Source of the DNA: Cyanobium usitatum str. Tous
GTDB taxonomy: Bacteria > Cyanobacteriota > Cyanobacteriia > PCC-6307 > Cyanobiaceae
NCBI RefSeq assembly: GCF_003011885.1
Contig: NZ_PXXO01000019.1
Span: 1 to 37,123, forward strand
Length of the DNA: 37,123 bases
Direction of reading: 5' to 3'
A program made the position numbers and the translations under genes. Position 1 is the first letter of the stretch. Each line of letters starts with the position of its first letter. The notes below the pieces were generated by a model. That model ran no database searches and had not been told where the DNA came from. It saw only the letters and a list, made by a program, of their open reading frames with translations. Below, piece after piece: positions 18,490 through 25,624 of the stretch.

Positions 18490-18522
18490 GACCGCTGCCC
18501 TAAGACCACTGCGCTGAGAGCC
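18481..18522 (+). repeat. Three tandem 14-bp units over the opcA stop codon
   Basis: CTGCCCTAAGACCG (18481-18494) and CTGCCCTAAGACCA (18495-18508) differ by one base. A decayed third unit, CTGCGCTGAGAGCC, spans 18509-18522. The opcA TAA is in the first unit and is copied in the second. Confidence 0.75.
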
Positions 18523-18530
18523 TCCCCTGA

Positions 18531-20018
18531 ATGGCCTGTCTGATCGCCGCGCCCAGCAGCGGTAGCGGCAAGACCCTGCTGTCCCTGTGCCTGGCGGCCT
18601 GGGCCCGGGCGCAGGGCCTGGGTTTGCAGCCCTTCAAGGTGGGCCCTGACTACCTCGATCCCCAGCTGCTCAGCCGGGTGAGCGGCCACACCTGCCGCAA
18701 CCTCGATCCGCTGCTGTGCGGGCCCGAGTGGCTGGAGCGCTGCTTTAGCTGGCACGGCAGCCGGGCCGACCTGGCGCTGGTGGAGGGGGTGATGGGCCTG
18801 TTCGATGGCCGAGGCCCCAGCAGTGAGGGCAGCTCGGCGGCGGTGGCGGCCCAGCTCGGTCTGCCGGTGGTGTTTGTGGTGGAAGCGTCGCGGCAGGCGG
18901 GCTCCCTGGCGGCGCTGGTGCGGGGCTTCCGCGACCATGGTCCACCAGCGGTGCAGCTGGCCGGAGTGGTGCTCAACCGGGTGGGCAGCGAGCGCCACCA
19001 CGCCCTGCTGGCGGAAGCCCTGGCCAGCATCGAGGTGCCGCTGCTGGGGGTGCTGCCGCACCACCCCAGCCTGGAGCTGCCCTCACGTCACTTGGGCCTG
19101 CTGCCGCCGGAGGAGCTGCAAGACCTCGAGCAGCGCCAGGAGCAGTGGGCCGAGCTGGCCGCCCGCCACCTAGACCTGGAGCAGCTATTGCCCCTGCTGG
19201 CCCCACCAGCAGCCGAGCCAGGGGCGGAAAATCCCATCCACTGGTGCCTGCGGCAGAGCTCCCACTCGCGGCAGACCTCCCACTTACGCCAGAGCCCCCA
19301 GCCCCTGCCGGTGGCAATCGCAAGCGATGCGGCCTTCCATTTCCGCTATCCGGAGGCCGGCGAGCTTCTCGAGGCGGTGGGGCTGGAGCCGCGGGCCTGG
19401 AGCCCCTTGGCCGATGAGCCCCTACCCGATGGTTGCCGGGCGGTGCTGCTGCCGGGGGGCTACCCGGAGCTGCACACGGCCCAGCTGGCGGCGAGCCGGC
19501 GCAGCCTGGGCGACCTGGCCCGGGCGGCGGCGGCGGGGCTGCCGCTGGTGGCCGAATGCGGCGGCCTGCTGCTGCTGGGCGAGCAGCTGGCCGATGGCGA
19601 GGGTCAGCTGCAGCCGATGGCGGGCGTGCTGCCCTTCAAGGCCCGCAAAGGCTCTCTAAGCCTGGGTTACCGCACGGCTACCGCCACCGCCAATGGCTTG
19701 CTGGTGCGGCCGGGCGAGAGCTTTTGCGGCCATGAATTTCACCGCTGGCAACTGGAGTCTCTGCCCAACTGCGACAAATCTGTGGCGGCCGGCGACGGGC
19801 TGTGGCAGCTTGATGGCTGGGGGACCGCAGCCCGGAGCGAAGGATGGACAGCGCCGAACGTGCACGCCAGCTGGCTGCACCTCCACTGGGCTGGATGCCC
19901 GGTGATTCCCTCACGCCTGGCAGCCGCAGCCGCGCGCGCCGCGCCGCTGCCGACGAGCGCCGCTTCGTGCAGCCCCACGAACCCCGGCCCCAGATCCAGC
20001 AAGAACGCTGGCGTTTGA
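18531..20018 (+). CDS. Cobyrinate a,c-diamide synthase (CobB/CbiA family)
   Basis: ATP- and glutamine-dependent amidation of the a and c side chains of cobyrinate in cobamide (pseudocobalamin in picocyanobacteria) synthesis. The N-terminal dethiobiotin-synthase-like domain has the P-loop APSSGSGKT (residues 7-15), then PFKVGPDYLDP and LVEGVMGLFDG. The C-terminal triad-type glutamine amidotransferase domain has LPGGYPELH, AECGGLLLLGE with the nucleophile Cys, and CGHEFHRW. The last 25 or so residues (PLPTSAASCSPTNP and onward) look non-conserved and overlap the next gene by about 50 bp. The start ATG lies 41 bp after opcA. Confidence 0.93.
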   Translation: MACLIAAPSSGSGKTLLSLCLAAWARAQGLGLQPFKVGPDYLDPQLLSRVSGHTCRNLDPLLCGPEWLERCFSWHGSRADLALVEGVMGLFDGRGPSSEGSSAAVAAQLGLPVVFVVEASRQAGSLAALVRGFRDHGPPAVQLAGVVLNRVGSERHHALLAEALASIEVPLLGVLPHHPSLELPSRHLGLLPPEELQDLEQRQEQWAELAARHLDLEQLLPLLAPPAAEPGAENPIHWCLRQSSHSRQTSHLRQSPQPLPVAIASDAAFHFRYPEAGELLEAVGLEPRAWSPLADEPLPDGCRAVLLPGGYPELHTAQLAASRRSLGDLARAAAAGLPLVAECGGLLLLGEQLADGEGQLQPMAGVLPFKARKGSLSLGYRTATATANGLLVRPGESFCGHEFHRWQLESLPNCDKSVAAGDGLWQLDGWGTAARSEGWTAPNVHASWLHLHWAGCPVIPSRLAAAAARAAPLPTSAASCSPTNPGPRSSKNAGV

Positions 20019-20269
20019 TCGTGCGCGGCCAGGTGCATGGGGTGGGCTACCGGGCCGCCTGCAGGCTGCGGGCCCAGGACCTTGGCCTGAGTGGCTGGGT
20101 GCGCAACTGCTCCGATGGTTCGGTGGAGATAGAAGCTGAGGGCTGCCCGCAGGAGCTCACCGAGCTGCGGCTGTGGTGCGAGAAGGGCCCGGCTGAAGCG
20201 GTGGTGAACAGCGTGGCTAGCAGCCAGGTGGCCGCCGCCGGCACCGACTGGTTTGAAGTGCGCCGCTGA
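19967..20269 (+). CDS. acyP: Acylphosphatase
   Basis: Small enzyme hydrolysing carboxyl-phosphate bonds, such as in 1,3-bisphosphoglycerate or acetyl phosphate. RWRLIVRGQVHGVGYRAA carries the phosphate-binding loop and catalytic Arg. LSGWVRNCSDGSVEIEAEG carries the catalytic Asn. From GTG 19967 (VQPHEPRPQ) the protein is 100 aa, near the usual 90. The frame is open back to 19844, with another ATG at 19895, but those extra residues are not family-like and lie inside the amidotransferase gene. It overlaps that gene's 3' end and ends one base before the next ATG. Confidence 0.88.
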   Translation: MQPHEPRPQIQQERWRLIVRGQVHGVGYRAACRLRAQDLGLSGWVRNCSDGSVEIEAEGCPQELTELRLWCEKGPAEAVVNSVASSQVAAAGTDWFEVRR

Positions 20270-20270
20270 A

Positions 20271-20891
20271 ATGGCTCAGCTGAACACCCCTCCCCAGCTC
20301 GAACTGTGGCTGCTACGCCATGGAATGACCAGCTGGGCCCGCGACGGGCGCCACACCGGCCTCACCGACCTTCCCCTGCTGCCGGAGGGTGAGGCCCAGG
20401 CCCTGGGCTTAGCGCCAGGGCTGGCGAGCCAGCGCTTTGCGGCGGTGCTGGTGAGTCCGCTGCAACGGGCCCGGCGCACCGCCGAGCTGGCGGGCCTGGG
20501 GGAGGGCGCCCAGATCTGCCCCGACCTGCAGGAATGGAACTACGGCCGCTACGAGGGCATCACCACCGCCGAGATCCGCGCCCAGGTGCCCGACTGGACC
20601 GTATGGAGCCATGGCTGCCCAGACGGTGAAAGCTGCCTGGAAGTGGAGCAGCGCTGCCAGCGGGTGATCGCCTTTGCCCAATCCCTGGTGGCCTTCCAGT
20701 CCGAGCTCGGGGCCGTTGCCCTGGTAGCCCACGGCCATATCTTGCGCAGCCTGGCGGGCACTTGGCTGGGGCTGGGGGCTGCAGGCGGGGCCCTGTTCAA
20801 CCTGAATACGGCCACGCTGTCGGTGCTCGGCCACGAGCGGGAACGACGCACGGTCGTGCGCTGGAATGCCCAGATAACGACCCCACCATGA
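20271..20891 (+). CDS. Histidine phosphatase, SHB17 (sedoheptulose-bisphosphatase)-like
   Basis: Branch of the phosphoglycerate-mutase superfamily. The catalytic RHG is at residues 16-18 and the second His at 154 (VAHGHILRS), with LVSPLQRARRTAEL and LQEWNYGRYEGITTAEI between. It would normally be annotated 'phosphoglycerate mutase family'. The stretches RHTGLTDLPLLPEGE, LQEWNYGRYEG, VWSHGCPDGES and AHGHILRSLAGTWLGLG match, as I recall it, the pattern of yeast SHB17, a sedoheptulose-1,7-bisphosphatase. Substrate is therefore an inference. ATG 20271 is chosen, one base after the acyP stop; the upstream in-frame start at 20253 lies inside acyP. The stop overlaps the next start (ATGA). A CobC-type alpha-ribazole phosphatase role is the alternative, given the cobyrinate gene nearby. 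Confidence 0.88.
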   Translation: MAQLNTPPQLELWLLRHGMTSWARDGRHTGLTDLPLLPEGEAQALGLAPGLASQRFAAVLVSPLQRARRTAELAGLGEGAQICPDLQEWNYGRYEGITTAEIRAQVPDWTVWSHGCPDGESCLEVEQRCQRVIAFAQSLVAFQSELGAVALVAHGHILRSLAGTWLGLGAAGGALFNLNTATLSVLGHERERRTVVRWNAQITTPP

Positions 20892-21574
20892 GTACCAACC
20901 TGCTCGGCGAGCTATCAGCTTTTGGTTTGGCGATCGGCTTTTCGCCGCTGCACATCGGCCTGCTGCTGCTGCTCCTGCTCGGCCCCAAGCCGCTGCAGCG
21001 GGGCGGGCTGTTTGTGGCTGCCTGGCTGGCCACCGCCGCCCTGGCCATAACCCTGCTGCTCACGGTGGGCCACGGCCTGCTGCTGAGCATGGACAAGGGC
21101 AGCGACCACCTCACCGGCCTCGACCTACTGGCCGCCGGCGCCCTGCTGGGGCTGGGGGTGAAGGAGCTGCTGAATAAAAATAAAGAGGGTGCGGGGCCGC
21201 CGGGCTGGACGCGCCGCCTCGATCAGTTCTGTGCCATGCCCCTGCCCCTGCTGCTGGCCATCAGTGCCGGCCTGCAGGTGGCCAGCCCCGACGATCTGTT
21301 TCTGTTTGCCAAGTCCGCCAGCAGCCTGCTGTCAGCGGGGCTCGGCCGCGGCCAGGAGCTGCTGGCCACTGGGATATTCAGTCTGGTGAGCGCGAGCCTG
21401 CTGCTGCTGCCGCTGCTGGCCCTGCTGCTAGCCGGCCCAGAGCGCATGCTGCCCCTGCTGGAGCGGGGCAAGCAGCGGCTGTTCGCCAAGGGCGACCTGC
21501 TGGTGGGCCTGGTGAGCGTGGCCCTGGCGGTGTATCTGGGCTGGCAGGGCATCGAGGGCCTGCGGCTGGCCTGA
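20888..21574 (+). CDS. GAP-family (Sap-like) polytopic membrane protein
   Basis: 228 aa with about six hydrophobic helices: near the N-terminus (GFSPLHIGLLLLLLLGPKPL), LFVAAWLATAALAITLLLTV, LLAAGALLGLGVKELL, PLLLAISAGLQVASPDDLFL, LLATGIFSLVSASLLLLPLL and DLLVGLVSVALAVYLG. The opening Gly-Phe-Ser-Pro signature and the ASPDDLFLF segment fit the GAP/Sap family (LysE-like superfamily), some members of which move lipids or peptides across membranes. The substrate here is unknown. Its start overlaps the phosphatase stop by 4 nt, so the two are likely translationally coupled. Last gene of the zwf run. Confidence 0.75.
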   Translation: MSTNLLGELSAFGLAIGFSPLHIGLLLLLLLGPKPLQRGGLFVAAWLATAALAITLLLTVGHGLLLSMDKGSDHLTGLDLLAAGALLGLGVKELLNKNKEGAGPPGWTRRLDQFCAMPLPLLLAISAGLQVASPDDLFLFAKSASSLLSAGLGRGQELLATGIFSLVSASLLLLPLLALLLAGPERMLPLLERGKQRLFAKGDLLVGLVSVALAVYLGWQGIEGLRLA

Positions 21575-21583
21575 GAGGCCAGC
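21565..21583. terminator. Perfect 8-bp hairpin at a convergent junction
   Basis: GCTGGCCT-GAG-AGGCCAGC spans the stop codon of the GAP-family gene and lies 5 nt from the convergent helicase stop. It could help end both transcripts. There is no T-tract in either direction. Confidence 0.4.
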
Positions 21584-21587
21584 GCAA

Positions 21588-23039
21588 TCAGCCATCCGCC
21601 TGCAACCAGTCGCTCCAGAGCTGCTGGTCGGCGAGGGCGCTGGGGCCACCACCTGGCGCGCCGGCCTGGAGGGTGACCGCCTGGCTGGCCCGGCTCACGG
21701 CCACGTACACCAGCTGGCGGCGCAGCACGGTGTCGCTGGGCCAGAAGACATCGCCATCCACAAACACCTCGGAAAAAGTGCTGCCCTGGCTGCGATGCAC
21801 GGTGAGAACGGCGGCCGGACCGAGGGAAGCAAAGGCATCTCGCACCAGGAAAAAACGGCGCCACAGACCCTTGCCGTCCTGCTTGCCGGCGTCCTTGGCC
21901 TGTTGGCGTAGGCGGGCCAACACAGCCTCGAGGGCGATCCGGGCCGCCGAGCCCAGGGGCGGCAGTAGCCGCAGGCTCAGCTGGCTATCGCCGGCCTCCA
22001 CCCGGGCGGTGAGGGTATCGATCACCGGCGCATCAGGCACGCCGAAGTCGGCCAGATCGCAGCGTTCGGGGATGACATCGCGCACCACCAGCTCCCGGTT
22101 GGAGCCCAGCAGCATGTCGGGCTCCTCGGCGGCGTCCTCGCCCTCGCGGCAAGCGGGGGCCATCACGGCAGCGCGGGTGATCAGCACCTCACCTGGCAGC
22201 ACCGGCAGCTGGTCGGCCATTTCGCCGTGCAGGGCGCGGCGGGCGATCGGCACCAGCTGCTCGAGGGAGCGGTTTGTGTAGCAGAGGATGCGGGCTAGGT
22301 CGGGGTTGTCGGTTTCGGCGCTGCGGCGCAGAGCTGCCTGGGCGGCCTCGAGCCACTCACGCCGCTCCAGCAGGGCCACCTGACCGCTGGCATTGCGGAT
22401 CGGCGGCAGCGGCGGCGGGCGGCGGCAGGGCAGGTCGCCCTGGCGCAACCCCGAGGCCAGGCGCAGCACCGGCCCCTGGTGGCGCACCACCTGGCGCAGC
22501 TCGGCCCGGCTTGCCCGGCCCAGGCTGAACACCGGGCTCACGGGTTCACCAACCGGCGGCAACTGGGCCGGATCGCCCACAAACACCAGCCGGGTGCGAA
22601 AAGGATGGGCGCAGCGCAAGCTGATCTCCAGCAGGGTGGAGTCCACCATCGAGGCCTCATCGATCAGCACCAGGCCCAAGTGCTCGAGGGCGACTGCGGT
22701 TTGCTCCGTTTCCTCGCAGCGCTCGATATCGCGCTGGCGCTTGAGTTTCAGCCGCAGCAGGCGGTGAATGGTGGAAGGAAACCAGGTGGGCGAAAGGCCA
22801 GCCCCAGCCAGATAGGAGCGCAGCACACCCACGGCTTTATGGGTGGGGGCCACCACGGTCCAGCAGAGGCCGGTGGCCTCCACCTGGGCCAGAAAGCGCA
22901 TCGAGAGAAAGGTTTTGCCGGTGCCGGCGTAGCCGCTCAGCACAAAGGGCGTGCCATCTGCGGGCGCCGCCAGCCAATTAGCGAAGGCGGCGGCGGCGGC
23001 CTGCTGGTCGGCAGTTAGGGCCGCGGCGGGGTCAACCAA
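21588..23039 (-). CDS. Dda/RecD-like SF1 DNA helicase
   Basis: 5'-3' SF1B-type helicase of the exonuclease-V-alpha/Dda group. Motif I is GYAGTGKT at residues 36-43, motif Ia VVAPTHKAVGVL, motif II LVLIDEASMV (DEAS at 126-129) and motif III VFVGDPAQLPPVGE. Near the C-terminus, LTVHRSQGSTF and YVAVSRASQAVTL are motifs V and VI. All are intact. At 483 aa it is shorter than RecD2 and has no RecBC partners nearby, so it is probably a stand-alone repair or replication helicase. The start is probably TTG 23039 (MVDPAAALTADQ), overlapping the upstream stop by 8 nt. Confidence 0.9.
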   Translation of the reverse strand: MVDPAAALTADQQAAAAAFANWLAAPADGTPFVLSGYAGTGKTFLSMRFLAQVEATGLCWTVVAPTHKAVGVLRSYLAGAGLSPTWFPSTIHRLLRLKLKRQRDIERCEETEQTAVALEHLGLVLIDEASMVDSTLLEISLRCAHPFRTRLVFVGDPAQLPPVGEPVSPVFSLGRASRAELRQVVRHQGPVLRLASGLRQGDLPCRRPPPLPPIRNASGQVALLERREWLEAAQAALRRSAETDNPDLARILCYTNRSLEQLVPIARRALHGEMADQLPVLPGEVLITRAAVMAPACREGEDAAEEPDMLLGSNRELVVRDVIPERCDLADFGVPDAPVIDTLTARVEAGDSQLSLRLLPPLGSAARIALEAVLARLRQQAKDAGKQDGKGLWRRFFLVRDAFASLGPAAVLTVHRSQGSTFSEVFVDGDVFWPSDTVLRRQLVYVAVSRASQAVTLQAGAPGGGPSALADQQLWSDWLQADG

Positions 23040-23541
23040 CCGCGGTGAACCAGCCCAAGCCCTGGGCCAGATGCAGCGGCGAGCCAGCCAGCACCAAACC
23101 AGGCAAGGCCACCAGCGGCCCGATCAGGGCACCGATCAGCACCTCAAGGCGGGTGTGGCCGAGATTTTCCTTGAGGGGTTTCGGGGAGGAAGCAGCGCTG
23201 GCCATGGAGTTATCACCCATCTCATTGACGCGGGCGGCGGTGAGGCCAGCGGCGCGGCGCACACCAGAGGCGTCGTAGAGCACCACAAAGCAGAGCACGG
23301 CCGCCAGGGCAAACAGGGGCCCCTCAAAGCCCTGCACCCAACCCAGGGCTGCGGTGGTGCCGGTGAGCAGGGCCGAGTGGCTCGAAGGCATGCCACCGGT
23401 TTCCACCAGCACCCGCGGATTCCAGCGGCGATGCACCACCAGCTCAATCACCAGCTTGGAGAGCTGGGCGACGCCACAGGCCGCCAGACCCCACCAGAGC
23501 ACGCCGTTGTCAAAGACGCCTATCAGCACGGAGTTACTCAT
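23032..23541 (-). CDS. Divergent PAP2 family membrane protein (DUF212)
   Basis: Small polytopic membrane protein with hydrophobic stretches NGVLWWGLAACGVAQLSKL, LLTGTTAALGW, LFALAAVLCFVVLYDASGV and LIGALIGPLVALPGLVLAGS. It carries the family signature ETGGMPSSHSAL and YDASGVRRAAG with conserved residues of the phosphatidic-acid-phosphatase-like fold. The substrate is unproven; roles in lipid or prenyl-phosphate metabolism have been suggested for relatives. It lies 7 nt after crtE on the same strand and overlaps the helicase, forming a three-gene unit. Start ATG 23541. Confidence 0.88.
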   Translation of the reverse strand: MSNSVLIGVFDNGVLWWGLAACGVAQLSKLVIELVVHRRWNPRVLVETGGMPSSHSALLTGTTAALGWVQGFEGPLFALAAVLCFVVLYDASGVRRAAGLTAARVNEMGDNSMASAASSPKPLKENLGHTRLEVLIGALIGPLVALPGLVLAGSPLHLAQGLGWFTAVG

Positions 23542-23548
23542 CAATTAC

Positions 23549-24451
23549 TCATCGGTCGCGGCTGGTGATGTAGTCGGCCAGGGCCAGCAGGGGCGCGGCA
23601 CTGCCGTGCCAGGGAGCCAGGGCGGCCTTGGCCTCGACCACTAGGGCATCGGCCCGCTGGCGCGATTCCTCTAAGCCCAGCAGCTTGGGGTAGGTGGTTT
23701 TGTCGGCGGTGAGATCCTTGCCGGCGGTTTTGCCAAGCACTTCACTGCTGGCGGTGACATCAAGGATGTCGTCGATGATCTGAAAGGCCAAACCAATGCC
23801 GCGGGCGTAGGTGCGCAGGGCGGCCAGCAGGTCCTCGGAGGCACCGGCGATCAGGGCGCCGGTGAGCACGCAGGCCCGCAGCAGTGCACCGGTTTTGTGC
23901 AGGTGGATGTATTCGAGGGTGTCGAGATCGACGGATTTGGCCTCACACTCCAGATCCACCACCTGACCGCCCACCAAGCCGGGGGCGCCGGAAGCCAGGG
24001 ATAGCTCGCCCACCACCGCCAGCAATCGCTCGGCCTCCACGCCTGGGCTGCGAAGCGCCACCATCTCAAAGGCGCGGGTGAGCAAGGCATCGCCGGCCAG
24101 GATGGCGTTGGCCTCGCCATACACCTTGTGATTGGTGGGGCGGCCGCGGCGGAGATCGTCGTTGTCCATCGCCGGCAGGTCGTCGTGGATCAGCGACATG
24201 GTGTGAACCATCTCGAGGGCCACCGCCGTGGGCATGGCCAAGGCGCTGTCGCCGCCTGCCAGCTCACAGGCCGCCAGGCAGAGGATCGGCCGCAGCCGCT
24301 TGCCACCAGCCAGCAGCGAATAACGCATGGCCTCGCGCAGGGATTCGGGCCGCTCCGGCCCCAGGGAGCCATCAAGGGCCACCTCCACCCGCAGGCGGGT
24401 CGCCTCCAGATAGGCGGCGAAGTCAAAAGGGCTGGAGTCCGCCGCGGTCAT
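23549..24451 (-). CDS. crtE: Geranylgeranyl diphosphate synthase
   Basis: Head-to-tail prenyltransferase making C20 GGPP for carotenoids, the chlorophyll phytyl tail and quinone tails. First aspartate-rich motif DDLPAMD at residues 90-96, with [10 protein letters not shown] before it. Second motif [10 protein letters not shown] with DDILD at 227-231, then [15 protein letters not shown]. All catalytic residues are present and 300 aa is normal for cyanobacterial CrtE. First gene of the crtE-PAP2-helicase unit. The 225-bp upstream region holds a possible leader peptide ORF and a GTACA/TGTAC dyad. Confidence 0.96.
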   Translation of the reverse strand: MTAADSSPFDFAAYLEATRLRVEVALDGSLGPERPESLREAMRYSLLAGGKRLRPILCLAACELAGGDSALAMPTAVALEMVHTMSLIHDDLPAMDNDDLRRGRPTNHKVYGEANAILAGDALLTRAFEMVALRSPGVEAERLLAVVGELSLASGAPGLVGGQVVDLECEAKSVDLDTLEYIHLHKTGALLRACVLTGALIAGASEDLLAALRTYARGIGLAFQIIDDILDVTASSEVLGKTAGKDLTADKTTYPKLLGLEESRQRADALVVEAKAALAPWHGSAAPLLALADYITSRDR

Positions 24452-24513
24452 GGAGCTTCGGCCAGGGGCCTCCGTGCTAGCGGGATTCTCTCAGGCGGGG
24501 TGGCGCAGGGGGC

Positions 24514-24555
24514 TCAAGAGCGCGCAACGTTGCAGCCGAGAGCGCTGGCTTCCAT
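24514..24555 (-). CDS. Possible 13-residue leader peptide upstream of crtE
   Basis: ATG at 24555 followed by 12 codons (MEASALGCNVARS) and TGA, ending 62 nt before the crtE start. A full Shine-Dalgarno, AAGGAG (24570-24565), sits 9 nt upstream, stronger than at most genes in this window. The ORF contains a 10-bp palindrome GCAACGTTGC (24524-24533) that could fold in the mRNA. It could be a regulatory leader, a tiny protein, or chance. I know no homolog. Confidence 0.35.
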   Translation of the reverse strand: MEASALGCNVARS

Positions 24556-24576
24556 TTTGATGGTCTCCTTGATTCC

Positions 24577-24589
24577 GTACAACCTGTAC
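24577..24589. promoter_or_regulatory. GTACA-N3-TGTAC dyad upstream of crtE
   Basis: GTACAACCTGTAC is a 13-bp dyad 7 nt upstream of the leader-peptide Shine-Dalgarno. It resembles cyanobacterial LexA or NtcA half-sites, but the spacing fits neither (GTA-N7-TAC instead of N8; five bases between the GTACs instead of four). TACAGGTTGTAC recurs at 34652-34663. Confidence 0.35.
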
Positions 24590-24676
24590 AGAATTAGGGA
24601 CAGCAGCAGAACATCACCCCCCCCATCCTGTTCACCCCCTCGATCCTCATCAGTCCAGGGACCATCCAATCCCCGC

Positions 24677-25555
24677 TCAGGGCACCAGATCGCCCAGGTC
24701 GTGGGCGACGCCGGCCCGGCGGCACCAGGCCACCACGGTGTTTACCAGCAGCATGGTGACGGTCATCGGGCCGACGCCACCGGGCACGGGGCTGATGGCG
24801 CTGGCGATCGGCTCCACCTCCTCGAAACGCACATCGCCGCAGAGGCCACTTTCGGTGCGGTGGATGCCCACATCAATCACCACGGCACCAGGCTTGACAT
24901 GCTCGGAGCCGATCATGCGGGGCCGGCCGGCGGCCACCACCAGCAAGTCGGCCTGGCGGGTGAGGGCAGCAAGGACAGGGGTGCGGGAGTGGGCCACGCT
25001 CACGGTGGCATCGGCGGCCTGGAGCATCAGCGCCATCGGCTGGCCCACCAGGATGCTGCGGCCCACCACGACGGCCCGCTGGCCGGAAAGAGCCACGCCG
25101 TGGCGGGCCAGCAGGGCCATCACACCAGCGGGGGTGCAGCTACGCGGCCCCGGCTCACCCTTGAGCAGGCGTCCCAGGTTGAGGGTGTGCAGGCCGTCGG
25201 CATCCTTCTCCGGGTCGATCGCCAGCAGCAGCGGGCCCTCATCGAGGCCGGCAGGCAGGGGCAGCTGCAGCAGGATGCCGTCGCAGGCGGTATCGGCGTT
25301 GAGCTGCTGCACCGCGGCCAGCACTTCGGTCGCACTGGAACCAGCATCGAGGTGGGCCCCGAGGCTGGTGATGCCCACCCGGGCGCAGGCCTTCTCCTTA
25401 TTAGCTACATAGACGCCGCTGGCAGGGTCGTCGCCCACCCGCAACACCGCCAAACCAGGCGGGCGACCCACCGCTGCCAGTCGCTCAGCGATCGTCGCCT
25501 GCAACCGGAGTTCGATCTCACCGGCCAGCTGGCGGCCGTCCATACGGGTGGCCAT
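24677..25555 (-). CDS. folD: Methylenetetrahydrofolate dehydrogenase / cyclohydrolase
   Basis: Bifunctional one-carbon enzyme interconverting methylene-, methenyl- and formyl-tetrahydrofolate. Visible motifs are [20 protein letters not shown] with the catalytic Tyr and Lys of the YxxxK type, [46 protein letters not shown] (NADP-binding) and [15 protein letters not shown] near the C-terminus. All are intact. Length is about 292 aa from ATG 25555 (MATRMDGRQ); the frame extends upstream to 25573. It is divergent from the 7TM-HD gene and separated from crtE by 225 bp. Confidence 0.96.
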   Translation of the reverse strand: MATRMDGRQLAGEIELRLQATIAERLAAVGRPPGLAVLRVGDDPASGVYVANKEKACARVGITSLGAHLDAGSSATEVLAAVQQLNADTACDGILLQLPLPAGLDEGPLLLAIDPEKDADGLHTLNLGRLLKGEPGPRSCTPAGVMALLARHGVALSGQRAVVVGRSILVGQPMALMLQAADATVSVAHSRTPVLAALTRQADLLVVAAGRPRMIGSEHVKPGAVVIDVGIHRTESGLCGDVRFEEVEPIASAISPVPGGVGPMTVTMLLVNTVVAWCRRAGVAHDLGDLVP

Positions 25556-25624
25556 GGTGCAGAAAGCAAGCACGCTCTCCCAGCTTGCAGTCCCGCCCGG
25601 CCTAGGGCCCGCTAGCGTTTTGGA

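Noticed and set aside
18490-18530. Cobalamin riboswitch upstream of the cobyrinate synthase
   Set aside because: The gap is only 41 bp and consists largely of the 14-bp repeats; no room for the aptamer.
22479-23018. 179-aa plus-strand ORF opposite the helicase
   Set aside because: Shadow frame; the helicase motifs I-III are encoded on the opposite strand here.
24577-24589. LexA (SOS) box or NtcA site upstream of crtE
   Set aside because: Spacing between half-sites is one base off for both consensus forms.
24128-25615. 495-aa plus-strand ORF spanning crtE, the gap and folD
   Set aside because: His/Gly/Gln-rich shadow crossing two real genes on the other strand and an intergenic region.
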